This document shows positions 1 through 6,386 of a stretch of 7,429 nucleotides of DNA, in pieces. Each line of letters begins with the position of its first letter. The stretch's first letter is position 1. Source of the stretch: Pelagibacteraceae bacterium TMED259 (GTDB lineage Bacteria; Pseudomonadota; Alphaproteobacteria; HIMB59); NCBI GenBank assembly GCA_002169365.1, contig NHLE01000030.1, positions 18,518 through 25,946 of the forward strand, in the 5' to 3' direction. Made by a program: the position numbers and the translations under genes. The notes below the pieces were generated by a model. The model was not told the DNA's origin. It ran no database searches and worked only from the letters and a program-made list of their open reading frames with translations.

Positions 1-86
1 GCAAAAAATACGTAAACACAGAATGACAATAAAATTGCAAAAGATAGATCAACATCTTTGGTAATTCTTTTAATAAAATTTTCCAT
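1..86 (-). CDS. Second sugar ABC transporter permease (5' end only, cut by window edge)
   Basis: Only the first 28 codons lie in the window; the gene continues beyond position 1. The ATG at 86..84 overlaps the stop of the upstream permease by one base (TAATG), which suggests translational coupling. The visible protein begins MENFIKRITKDVDLSFAILL and goes straight into a hydrophobic stretch from about residue 14, as expected for a short cytoplasmic tail followed by the first membrane helix of a BPD_transp_2 (RbsC-like) permease. The permease call rests mainly on operon position after the binding protein, ATPase and first permease. CUT2 systems often have two permease genes forming a heterodimer. 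The visible part has no family motif, so a different small membrane protein is not excluded. Confidence 0.6.
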   Translation of the reverse strand, partial: MENFIKRITKDVDLSFAILLSFCVYVFF

Positions 87-1126
87 TACTCTTGAGCCCT
101 ACTTCCTTTTGCAAACAATCCAAACACTATTATACTAAATACAATCATTAAGCCCACTCCCACAATTCTTGGGCCACTATTAAAACCTTGTAATACCATC
201 ATATTATCGACCATAGCAATAAATATGGCACCTAAACTAGTTCTTAAGGAAGATCCATAGCCTCCCATTATTGAATTTCCACCAACCATAACTGTAGCTA
301 TAACAAGTATTGTCATATCTCCCGAAGAACCAAATTCTGCTGAAAAATAATTAGATTGTGCACTATCCATTTGGGAAACAAATGCGACAGCCACAAAGGC
401 ACAACAAACAGAACAAATAGTAAAGACTATAATTGCCATAGAAAAATTCTCATGACCTGTTGCTTTTCCAGCCGCCTTATTTGATCCTACTAAATAAACT
501 TTTCTTCCAAAATTCGTATGCCGAAGAACTATCTCAGCAGCAATAGCTATTAAAATAAAAGACCAAGTAATACTTGGAAGACCTAAAAAGGAACCCGTAC
601 CTAACCATTCTGCATCATGAGGTCTCTTAAAATTTATGACTAAATTATCACTCCACCAAGCACCCAATCCATATAAAATTCCAGCACCACCAAGAGTAAC
701 AACAATTGGATTACCTCCCATACCAACAAAATATCCTTGAATAACTCCACTAACTACACCAACTGCTAGTGCTGCCAAAAGAGAAATAGTGAAATTACCA
801 GCTAATTCAGGTGAGCCAAAACCAGTTGCCATACCCATCGCAAATGTCACTCCACAAATAGATGCTGTTTCTTTAAGTGATAATAAAAAGAAATTGCCTG
901 AAAGAGTTACAAAGGTTAATCCTATAGCCATGATACCATACAATGCAGCATCTCTAATAATTGCTTTAAAATTAGTAAGAGTTAGATAGTTATCTGTAAA
1001 AAAAATTCCATAAACAAACATTACAGCAAATAAGGACAATAGGATGGCTAATAGAGTTCTGTCTTTATAAAATTGTAAAAATCTAGCAGATACTGATTCT
1101 TGATTATGTTGAGTAATAGATGTCAT
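86..1126 (-). CDS. Sugar ABC transporter permease, RbsC/BPD_transp_2 family
   Basis: A 346-residue inner-membrane protein forming part of the translocation channel of a CUT2-type ABC importer. After a polar N-terminus (residues 1-22) it has many hydrophobic segments, roughly 25-43, 58-75, 85-100, 113-135, 140-157, 185-201, 229-250, 271-283, 295-312 and 320-338. Family landmarks are NPIVVTLG (139-146), the cytoplasmic loop TNFGRKVYLVGSNKAA (204-219), which resembles the usual GR..y..G.N..AA, and VGGNSIMGGYGS (281-292), matching the conserved GG.S..GG.G segment. The common SG.DLSVG motif after the second helix is replaced by LSGNFFLLSLKE (75-86). The ATG overlaps the ATPase stop as ATGA and has only a weak ribosome site, so translation probably depends on coupling. 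Length is normal for the family, with a slightly long N-terminus. Substrate cannot be read from the sequence. Confidence 0.92.
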   Translation of the reverse strand: MTSITQHNQESVSARFLQFYKDRTLLAILLSLFAVMFVYGIFFTDNYLTLTNFKAIIRDAALYGIMAIGLTFVTLSGNFFLLSLKETASICGVTFAMGMATGFGSPELAGNFTISLLAALAVGVVSGVIQGYFVGMGGNPIVVTLGGAGILYGLGAWWSDNLVINFKRPHDAEWLGTGSFLGLPSITWSFILIAIAAEIVLRHTNFGRKVYLVGSNKAAGKATGHENFSMAIIVFTICSVCCAFVAVAFVSQMDSAQSNYFSAEFGSSGDMTILVIATVMVGGNSIMGGYGSSLRTSLGAIFIAMVDNMMVLQGFNSGPRIVGVGLMIVFSIIVFGLFAKGSRAQE

Positions 1127-2631
1127 AAGTTAGTCTCGTTAAATGGATCTGTTATTTCTTTTAAAATTACAGGTGTTTTAATATGCTCTAAACGATGTTC
1201 ATCAATCATCATACCTCTATAAAAAGTAATTACTCTATCTGGAAGATAAGTAATCTCTTGAATATCTGTTGAAGCAAAAATAATAGTGATACCACGTGAG
1301 GCTAGCTCCCTCATTCTTTGATATATTTCTGATTTAGCTCCTACATCCACACCTCGTGTAGGTTCATTAACAAGCAAAACATCCGGTTTAATTGATAACC
1401 ATTTTCCAAGGGCTACCTTTTGTTGATTTCCACCACTTAATAAACCAGACTCATCATACATTCTTTTAACATCAACTAAAAAATCCTTAGCTAAGCTTTT
1501 AGAGTAATTTTCCTCAGTATCTCCAAAGTTAAAACCATATTTTGAGATAGTACTAAGTGCAGGAGAAGTTAAATTTTCAAAAATTGGCCTCCCTAAAAAC
1601 AGGCCATCTTTTTTTCTATCTGATGAACAATAAGCAATTTTTTTTTTAATTGCTTGCTTAGGTGACTGAGGTAAAAAAGATTCACCGTTAAGCGTTAGCA
1701 AACCTGATCGAGACTGCAAAGCTCCCGCAATGGAAGCTAAAACTTCTCCAGCTCCACTTCCTAACTGACCTGATAGACCAAGAATTTCACCTTTAAAGGC
1801 TGAAAAACTTACGGGCTCGAGAACGCCATCCGGCCATAATTCTTTGATGTTAATTTGTGGTTCATCGCTAATATGATCTGCTCTTGAAGGAAACATGTTT
1901 GCTAATTCTCTACCAAGCATAATTTCAACCAATTTATTAACATCAATATCTTTAGTTTGTTGAACCCCTTGGCTTACCCCATCTCTTAAAATGGTAATTC
2001 TTTTAGTGATTTTAAAAATTTCATCTAATCTATGACTTACATAAATAATTGATTTTCCATTTGCTGCAAGACGCTCTACCATCTCTAATATTCTTCTACT
2101 CTCCGCTTCACCTAAAGCTGCAGTAGGTTCATCTAAAATTAAAATTTTCGCTTCTCTGGAAATAAGTCTTGCAACCTCTACTAAGTGCTGCTCTCCAACA
2201 GATAAGAGATTTATTCTAGTGGTGGGATCAACTTCTGTTAGACCTACCTCATCGAGGTAAGGACGTGCCATTTTTGATAAGGTACTCAGAGTTGCAAACT
2301 TCTTAACTTTAGCTCCAGTGAGAAATATATTTTCTGCTACTGACATATTAGGTATTAAACTTAGTTCTTGTTGGGCAATAGCTATGCCAGACTCTTCTGC
2401 TTGAGAGGGGGACTCAAACTTAACCTCTTGTCCATTGATTTGATAGCTACCTTTAAAACCTGGATCGAAACCACTTATAATTTTTACTAATGTCGATTTA
2501 CCAGCGCCATTTTCTCCAACAAGCCCCATAATTTCACCTTCATTGATTTCAAAATTTGCCTCTTTGAGAGCTTGGATGGCACCAAAAGTGCGAGATACGT
2601 TAGAAATTTTGAGAACTACGTTAGACGACAT
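1123..2631 (-). CDS. Sugar ABC transporter ATP-binding protein (RbsA/MglA-type, two ABC domains)
   Basis: A cytoplasmic ATPase of 502 residues with two fused ABC domains, the normal CUT2 layout, energising import through the permeases encoded downstream. Numbered from the ATG at 2631, the N-terminal domain has Walker A GENGAGKST (39-47), signature LSVGEQ (143-148), Walker B ILILDEP (163-169) and the switch His in YVSHR (197-201). The C-terminal domain has a degenerate Walker A, GQLGSGAGE (288-296), without the GKS/T lysine, a good signature LSGGNQQ (398-404), and LLVNEPTRGVDVG (419-431), where Asn replaces the usual Walker B Asp. A degenerate second P-loop is typical of RbsA/MglA proteins, so only the first site is likely fully active. 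A TTG at 2634..2632, one codon upstream, is an alternative start. The stop overlaps the permease ATG (ATGA). The binding-protein gene lies upstream across a hairpin-containing gap. Confidence 0.95.
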   Translation of the reverse strand: MSSNVVLKISNVSRTFGAIQALKEANFEINEGEIMGLVGENGAGKSTLVKIISGFDPGFKGSYQINGQEVKFESPSQAEESGIAIAQQELSLIPNMSVAENIFLTGAKVKKFATLSTLSKMARPYLDEVGLTEVDPTTRINLLSVGEQHLVEVARLISREAKILILDEPTAALGEAESRRILEMVERLAANGKSIIYVSHRLDEIFKITKRITILRDGVSQGVQQTKDIDVNKLVEIMLGRELANMFPSRADHISDEPQINIKELWPDGVLEPVSFSAFKGEILGLSGQLGSGAGEVLASIAGALQSRSGLLTLNGESFLPQSPKQAIKKKIAYCSSDRKKDGLFLGRPIFENLTSPALSTISKYGFNFGDTEENYSKSLAKDFLVDVKRMYDESGLLSGGNQQKVALGKWLSIKPDVLLVNEPTRGVDVGAKSEIYQRMRELASRGITIIFASTDIQEITYLPDRVITFYRGMMIDEHRLEHIKTPVILKEITDPFNETNL

Positions 2632-2645
2632 CAACTAATTGTATA

Positions 2646-2650
2646 TCCTT
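2646..2650 (-). promoter_or_regulatory. Ribosome binding site of the ATPase gene
   Basis: AAGGA on the minus strand lies 11 bases before TTG (2634) and 14 bases before ATG (2631). Both distances are longer than ideal and favour TTG slightly, while codon strength favours ATG. The start is therefore uncertain by one codon. Confidence 0.5.
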
Positions 2651-2664
2651 TTAGTTAAATAACC

Positions 2665-2690
2665 ACACACAGGGAAAATTCCCTGTGTGT
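2665..2690 (-). other. Intercistronic hairpin between binding-protein and ATPase genes
   Basis: ACACACAGGGAA (2665-2676) and TTCCCTGTGTGT (2679-2690) are perfect 12-base inverted arms with two bases between them. Allowing a four-base loop gives an 11-bp stem in the minus-strand transcript. No U-run follows (the RNA continues GGTTATTTAAC), so it does not look like a classical intrinsic terminator. It lies just after the binding-protein stop codon and before the ATPase ribosome site. There, hairpins in other importer operons (malE-malF is the known case) protect the upstream message from 3' decay and keep binding protein in excess. Partial attenuation is an alternative. The structure is seen directly; the function is inferred. 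Confidence 0.75.
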
Positions 2691-2703
2691 AAATTTATAT
2701 TGG

Positions 2704-2719
2704 TAAGGTGTTAACCTTA
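2704..2719 (-). other. Small hairpin overlapping the binding-protein stop codon
   Basis: TAAGGT (2704-2709) and ACCTTA (2714-2719) are perfect six-base inverted arms around a four-base loop. The right arm contains the stop codon of the binding-protein gene (TAA at 2719..2717). It is short and could be chance, but with the larger hairpin 13 bases further along the transcript it makes a double stem-loop 3' end. Confidence 0.35.
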
Positions 2720-3760
2720 GTCCCAAGCACCTGAGCAAAGCTCATCAATGCCATATAGGTTTCCATCAAAACCTCTTAATGCAGTGAAGTCCATAGTTGC
2801 ACCTGTCACTGAAGGGTTAGGGGTGAAGTTAATGTAGTTAGCAAGTTCACCATTATCCATGTACTCTTGTACAAGTTTAATAGCTAGTTGACCCTCATGC
2901 AGAGGTGACTGAAGAGTTGTACCGAATTGTTTTCCATCAGTAATCATCTGCTTATCACCGTTACACACTGTACCAACAGTAATAACAGCATCGCTATCTA
3001 CGCTACCACTTTTACCTGTACCTGCATACCAGTCAACATTGTACCCTGCTTCTTCCAGAGCTTTAATACCACCAGTTAAAATTGCATCATCCATTCCATA
3101 TACGAAATGAATTCCTTGATCTTTAACTTTAGAGATAAGTTTAGCAGCACCTTTGTATCCATTAGCCTGTCCAAAACCCTCACCAATGTCACCGATTAAA
3201 TTTAGATCAGTTCCAGCAATGGCCTGTTTGAAAGCATTAATTGAAAGACCATATCCGCCATAAGAGTGAGGATAAGATAATGCGATAACATTATAGCCCT
3301 CTCCACCAGCGGCTTGCTTCATCTTCATTGCTTTAACCATCATCTCACCTGCATTATATGCACGTAAGCTATCGTCAGGACCTGCGTATCCAAAGATAAA
3401 AGCTTTGTCTTGTTCATTTGGTAATTGATTAATTTTTAGAACTGGGACTCCAGTCTTTGCTAATTTTCTCAATGAACCAAGACCTGCTACAGCATCCGGT
3501 GGCCACCAAATAAATACATCTGGAAGCGCTCCGCTTGAAAGATATTGTTCAACTTGTTGGTTTTGCTCTGCTTGGTTATAGTTATTTTCAAAAACAGTAA
3601 TGTCATAACCATATTGAGCAGCAGTAGCTTTAATTCCTTTAACAAAGGCACCCACATAAGCTTCAGAAGATGCGGCGTTAAAGGAGACGATTTCAACCGC
3701 TTTGGCTGAACCGAAAGAAAAGCACATTAAAACAGCTAATACTTTAATTAGTTTGTTCAT
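2717..3760 (-). CDS. Periplasmic sugar-binding protein of an ABC transporter (RbsB-like, Peripla_BP_4)
   Basis: A 347-residue substrate-capturing protein that delivers ligand to the importer encoded downstream. It starts with a clear Sec signal peptide: basic MNKLIK, a hydrophobic core (7-17) and a likely cut after AKA at residue 21. The mature part starts VEIVSFNAASSEAYVGAFVK, a first-strand and helix pattern of class I (RbsB-like) binding proteins. The usual ND..A motif near the second lobe appears as MDDAILTGGIKALEEAG (223-239). Aromatics W85/W86 in FIWWPP (83-88) and F194/F196-region residues are plausible sugar-stacking positions. Two cysteines, C266 and C342, could form a disulfide in the oxidising periplasm. 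It is the first gene of the operon, has the strongest ribosome site in the window, and is followed by a hairpin, all consistent with high expression. The ligand cannot be read; a cyclitol is suggested only by the nearby iolE. Confidence 0.93.
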   Translation of the reverse strand: MNKLIKVLAVLMCFSFGSAKAVEIVSFNAASSEAYVGAFVKGIKATAAQYGYDITVFENNYNQAEQNQQVEQYLSSGALPDVFIWWPPDAVAGLGSLRKLAKTGVPVLKINQLPNEQDKAFIFGYAGPDDSLRAYNAGEMMVKAMKMKQAAGGEGYNVIALSYPHSYGGYGLSINAFKQAIAGTDLNLIGDIGEGFGQANGYKGAAKLISKVKDQGIHFVYGMDDAILTGGIKALEEAGYNVDWYAGTGKSGSVDSDAVITVGTVCNGDKQMITDGKQFGTTLQSPLHEGQLAIKLVQEYMDNGELANYINFTPNPSVTGATMDFTALRGFDGNLYGIDELCSGAWD

Positions 3761-3766
3761 ATTGAT

Positions 3767-3773
3767 CCTCCTT
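3767..3773 (-). promoter_or_regulatory. Strong ribosome binding site of the binding-protein gene
   Basis: AAGGAGG on the minus strand lies six bases before the ATG at 3760. It matches the anti-Shine-Dalgarno sequence fully and is the best ribosome site in the window. It fixes the start and supports a high translation rate. Confidence 0.88.
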
Positions 3774-3788
3774 GTTCCTATAAAATAA

Positions 3789-3816
3789 TTATCTCGATAT
3801 TAAGACAAGATATAAT
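3789..3816 (+). promoter_or_regulatory. Possible promoter of the winged-helix/SBP regulator gene
   Basis: A perfect TATAAT (3811-3816) lies 16 bases after TTATCT (3789-3794), a weak -35. Transcription would start near 3823, at the edge of the palindrome 3824-3840, giving a leader of about 55 bases. A second option is TTGAAT (3833-3838) with TAGTAT (3857-3862), 18 bases apart, which would give a leader of only about nine bases. In AT-rich DNA such boxes arise by chance often, so the choice is open. Confidence 0.35.
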
Positions 3817-3837
3817 CGCTAATATATTCAATTTGAA
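3809..3837 (-). promoter_or_regulatory. Possible promoter of the ABC transporter operon
   Basis: On the minus strand, TTCAAA (3837..3832) and TATATC (3814..3809) are 17 bases apart, each 4/6 to the sigma-70 consensus. The start would be near 3802 with a leader of about 40 bases that includes the AAGGAGG site. The -35 and spacer overlap the palindrome at 3824-3840, so a bound regulator could block or recruit polymerase here. The match is modest and the region very AT-rich. Confidence 0.3.
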
Positions 3838-3840
3838 TAT
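3824..3840. promoter_or_regulatory. Perfect palindrome, candidate operator between transporter and regulator genes
   Basis: ATATTCAATTTGAATAT has two perfect eight-base arms around one central T, centred in the 117-bp divergent region. It is the right size for a dimeric winged-helix or HTH regulator and overlaps predicted promoter elements on both strands. A further half-site ATATTC occurs at 3861-3866, and a second AT-only palindrome, ATTTTTAAAAAT, at 3839-3850 abuts it. The natural candidate binder is the adjacent regulator, controlling itself and the transporter. The palindrome is seen directly; its role is inferred. Confidence 0.55.
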
Positions 3841-3877
3841 TTTTAAAAATGATGTTTAGTATATTCCTCAAGTTAAA

Positions 3878-5563
3878 ATGAACAGAAATGAAATCAATTC
3901 CCTCTTAAAATTTGTTGATAAAACAAGAATTTTATTCAATAAAACCGTTTCAAATAAAACAGTCGACTCAGATTGGAAGATTTTTTCATTTGTTATCACC
4001 AATCATCTTGATAATAAAATTAATACTATAACTAGTATTATTCAGGCTTCAGGTCTTCCTTTTGCAACTGGTTTGAGAAGAGTCAAAAAACTTATTAATG
4101 AAAAAAAACTAATTCAAAGAACAAAAACAAAATCAGGAAAGTCATTTTCAATTCATCCTAGTACAGAGTTAATTAAAGAATTTACTGATTACCTTTTATT
4201 AATAAAAAAGGAGATTGCTTCAAATTTGGGTTTCAGTGAAATCAATGATAATTATTTTTTTGGGACATCTCTATCTGCAGGAAATATTATACCAGCCCCA
4301 ACGGTAATTATTAATCAAGATAAAAAATATAAGAAACTCCAATTTCTTTCAAATGATAATCCAACATTTAAAGTCATAGAAAAAAATATTGATTTTTTTG
4401 AATACATTCTCGATTGTAAAATTGATCTTACAATTGAGGGAGATTTAAAAAAACTTCTTAATAAAATTATAAAAAATTCTCAGTCAGAGAAAAAATCAAA
4501 ATTTGATATTGTTGCTTTCAATATTCCATGGATTGGGCAATTAACGAAATTAAATTGCCTCCTCCCCCTAAGTCCTTATGTAGAAGAAGTAGGGATTAAT
4601 TTAAACGATTTTCACTATTCAGGAATTCGTTCAAGTAGTTATAAAAAAAATTTATATGGTATCCCCATAGAGGCTATTCCAGATTTATTATTTTTTCGTA
4701 AAGATATTTTTGATAAATATAAAATAAAGCCTCCTAAAAGTTTTGATGAATTATTTCAGGTTTGTGAAACTCTTAAGAACGATAAAGAAATTGAAAGTCC
4801 GATAGCTTGGCCTGCAAAAAGAGGTCAGCCATTAGCTACAAGTTTTATTCTAGCTATGGCAAATTATGGCAAACCATACATAAACCTTCGCCATATAGGT
4901 CAAAATATCTATGACCTAGACTCAGAAAAAATTTTATTGAAAACTAATTTTCTATCAGAGGCCTCTTTTCAAGCAGCAAAGATGCTGAAAAAATTATTAA
5001 ATTATTCTCCAAAAAATATTTCTTACCATTCAAATGACGAATGTGTTGAATACTATAGCAAAGGTAAGTCAGCAATGGTGATGAATTGGAGTAGTAGAGC
5101 ACATTTATTTGAATTGAATAATAAATCTCCAGCTTTTAAAAAAACTGGATACTTACCAAGACCTGCTGGTCATCCTTCATTTCAGGTATCGCCAATTGGA
5201 GGTTTCTCTCTAGGGGTGCCAGCAAATATACCCAATGAAAAAATACCTTTTATCATGAAAAATATTCGTAATTTCGTATCTCCAGAATTCATTAAATATT
5301 ATATTGAGCACGGCAGTCTTTCTTCACCGGTTTTTAGTGTCGTCAATGACCCAGAGGTTAGGGCTCTGAGTCCCATTTTTAATGAGATTGATAAAATGGA
5401 AAAAGAGGAAAAACTAATTGAGTGGGCTAGATATCCACTACCTACCTATTCTAATATCATTGAAGAAGTGGGAAATAAAATTTATGAATTTATTTTTTTA
5501 AATAAAGATCTTGAAGACACCTTAGAAAGTTGTCAGCAAAGTTGTCAGAAATATTTAAATTAA
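3878..5563 (+). CDS. Predicted transcription regulator: winged helix fused to a cytosolic SBP family 1 (MBP-like) sensor domain
   Basis: A 561-residue protein with no signal peptide or membrane helix, so probably cytoplasmic. Residues about 30-105 fit a MarR-like winged helix: WKIFSFVITNHL, then INTITSIIQASGLP, a likely recognition helix FATGLRRVKKLINEKKLI (62-79) and a basic wing RTKTKSGKSFSIHPS (81-95). Residues about 150-555 look like an extracellular solute-binding protein family 1 domain: YGIP.EAIPDLLFFRKDIFDKY (260-281), PPKSFDELF (285-293), GKSAMVMNWSSRA (396-408), GGFSLGVPANIPNEK (441-455) and the closing YPLPTY..I (519-527). A normal SBP of this family is about 400-430 residues with a signal peptide; here the export signal is replaced by a DNA-binding domain. 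It is divergent from the transporter operon, as expected for its local regulator. No good ribosome site precedes the ATG. The domain reading is from motifs only; ligand and sign of control are unknown. It is more AT- and Lys/Asn-rich than its neighbours. Confidence 0.85.
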   Translation: MNRNEINSLLKFVDKTRILFNKTVSNKTVDSDWKIFSFVITNHLDNKINTITSIIQASGLPFATGLRRVKKLINEKKLIQRTKTKSGKSFSIHPSTELIKEFTDYLLLIKKEIASNLGFSEINDNYFFGTSLSAGNIIPAPTVIINQDKKYKKLQFLSNDNPTFKVIEKNIDFFEYILDCKIDLTIEGDLKKLLNKIIKNSQSEKKSKFDIVAFNIPWIGQLTKLNCLLPLSPYVEEVGINLNDFHYSGIRSSSYKKNLYGIPIEAIPDLLFFRKDIFDKYKIKPPKSFDELFQVCETLKNDKEIESPIAWPAKRGQPLATSFILAMANYGKPYINLRHIGQNIYDLDSEKILLKTNFLSEASFQAAKMLKKLLNYSPKNISYHSNDECVEYYSKGKSAMVMNWSSRAHLFELNNKSPAFKKTGYLPRPAGHPSFQVSPIGGFSLGVPANIPNEKIPFIMKNIRNFVSPEFIKYYIEHGSLSSPVFSVVNDPEVRALSPIFNEIDKMEKEEKLIEWARYPLPTYSNIIEEVGNKIYEFIFLNKDLEDTLESCQQSCQKYLN

Positions 5564-5564
5564 A

Positions 5565-6386
5565 TTATTTTACTTCCATTTTTTCAGCAGGCTGAGGTGG
5601 GGCGAAAGGATATCCTCCCCAAACTGATTGATCAAAGTTAACAACTGATCCTGTCATCATTCCTGAGTCATCGGATGCGAGAAAGGCTACAGCTCTAGCA
5701 ACCTCTTTAGGGTCAAGTAATCGCTCAAATGGCTGAGCCTTGGCAGCATCCTCTAACCAATTTTCAGGAGCATTGTGATATTTTGTTTGAATCTCATGTT
5801 CGCCATCAGATGCCATCCATCCAATGTTAAGTTGGTTAACACGAATTTTATTTTTAAGAAGAGCAAATGCGGTATTTCTTGTTAAAGTTGCCAATGCTCC
5901 TTTTGAAACACAATAAGTTGAAATAAAAGGCTGGCCAGTCATGGCGGCTACTGAACCAATATTAATAATTGAACCTTGGATATTTTGTTCAATCATTATT
6001 TTAACGGTATCTTGAATCAAAAAATAAGGACCTTTTAAATTAACGCCAATCATTTTGTCAAAAAGCTCCTCTGAGGTATCAACAATATTACCTCTATCCG
6101 TAATACCCGCTGCATTAACTAAAATATCTATTTTACCAAATTCTTTTTTTGCAAAAGAAACAGCATTTCTACATTGATCAACTTCCGGGAGGTCGGTTTT
6201 TACAAACAAAGTTTTACAACCGGTATCCTCTGTAATCTTTTTAGCAACTTCTTTTCCTTTTTCCTCTGATCTTCCAATAGTAATAATACCTGCTGCACCA
6301 TTTTCTGCTAATCGACGAGCTATAGCCACTCCAAGGCCCTGAGTTCCACCTGTGATTAATGCAAATTTTCCCTTAATGCTATTCAT
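5565..6386 (-). CDS. Short-chain dehydrogenase/reductase (classical SDR family)
   Basis: A 273-residue cytoplasmic NAD(P)-dependent oxidoreductase with a Rossmann fold. The cofactor motif TGGTQGLG (12-19), the adenine-contacting D65 and NAAG (91-94) are intact, as is the catalytic set N116, S145, Y158 and K162 (YCVSK). R39, after the second strand (IGRSEEK), sits where a basic residue often favours NADP(H), but this is only a hint. The C-terminus has about 20 residues beyond the usual 250, ending in a proline-rich tail (YPFAPPQPAEK) that may belong to the active-site lid. Its ATG overlaps the iolE stop (ATGA), so the two are one transcription unit; a GAGGGG (6395-6400) upstream may also serve as ribosome site. 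Coupling to iolE suggests it acts on a cyclitol, keto-inositol or its product. Its substrate cannot be read, and generic labels such as 3-oxoacyl-ACP reductase would be unsupported. Confidence 0.93.
   Translation of the reverse strand: MNSIKGKFALITGGTQGLGVAIARRLAENGAAGIITIGRSEEKGKEVAKKITEDTGCKTLFVKTDLPEVDQCRNAVSFAKKEFGKIDILVNAAGITDRGNIVDTSEELFDKMIGVNLKGPYFLIQDTVKIMIEQNIQGSIINIGSVAAMTGQPFISTYCVSKGALATLTRNTAFALLKNKIRVNQLNIGWMASDGEHEIQTKYHNAPENWLEDAAKAQPFERLLDPKEVARAVAFLASDDSGMMTGSVVNFDQSVWGGYPFAPPQPAEKMEVK

Noticed and set aside
789..989. Plus-strand open frame of 66 codons inside permease 1
   Set aside because: Lies wholly antisense within a well-supported gene, with no ribosome site and no recognisable protein features.
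2665..2690. Intrinsic terminator of the binding-protein gene
   Set aside because: The stem is strong but no U-run follows on the minus-strand transcript, and the ATPase has no evident promoter of its own after it.
3487..3696. Minus-strand open frame of 69 codons within the binding-protein gene
   Set aside because: It is a different reading frame of a well-supported gene on the same strand, with no independent signals.
4896..4918. Inverted repeat TAGGTCA-N9-TGACCTA inside the regulator gene
   Set aside because: Seven-base arms within coding sequence, far from any promoter; such pairs are expected by chance in several kilobases.
3878..5563. Ordinary exported extracellular solute-binding protein
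   Set aside because: No signal peptide or lipobox; the first 110 residues are a charged, winged-helix-like domain instead.
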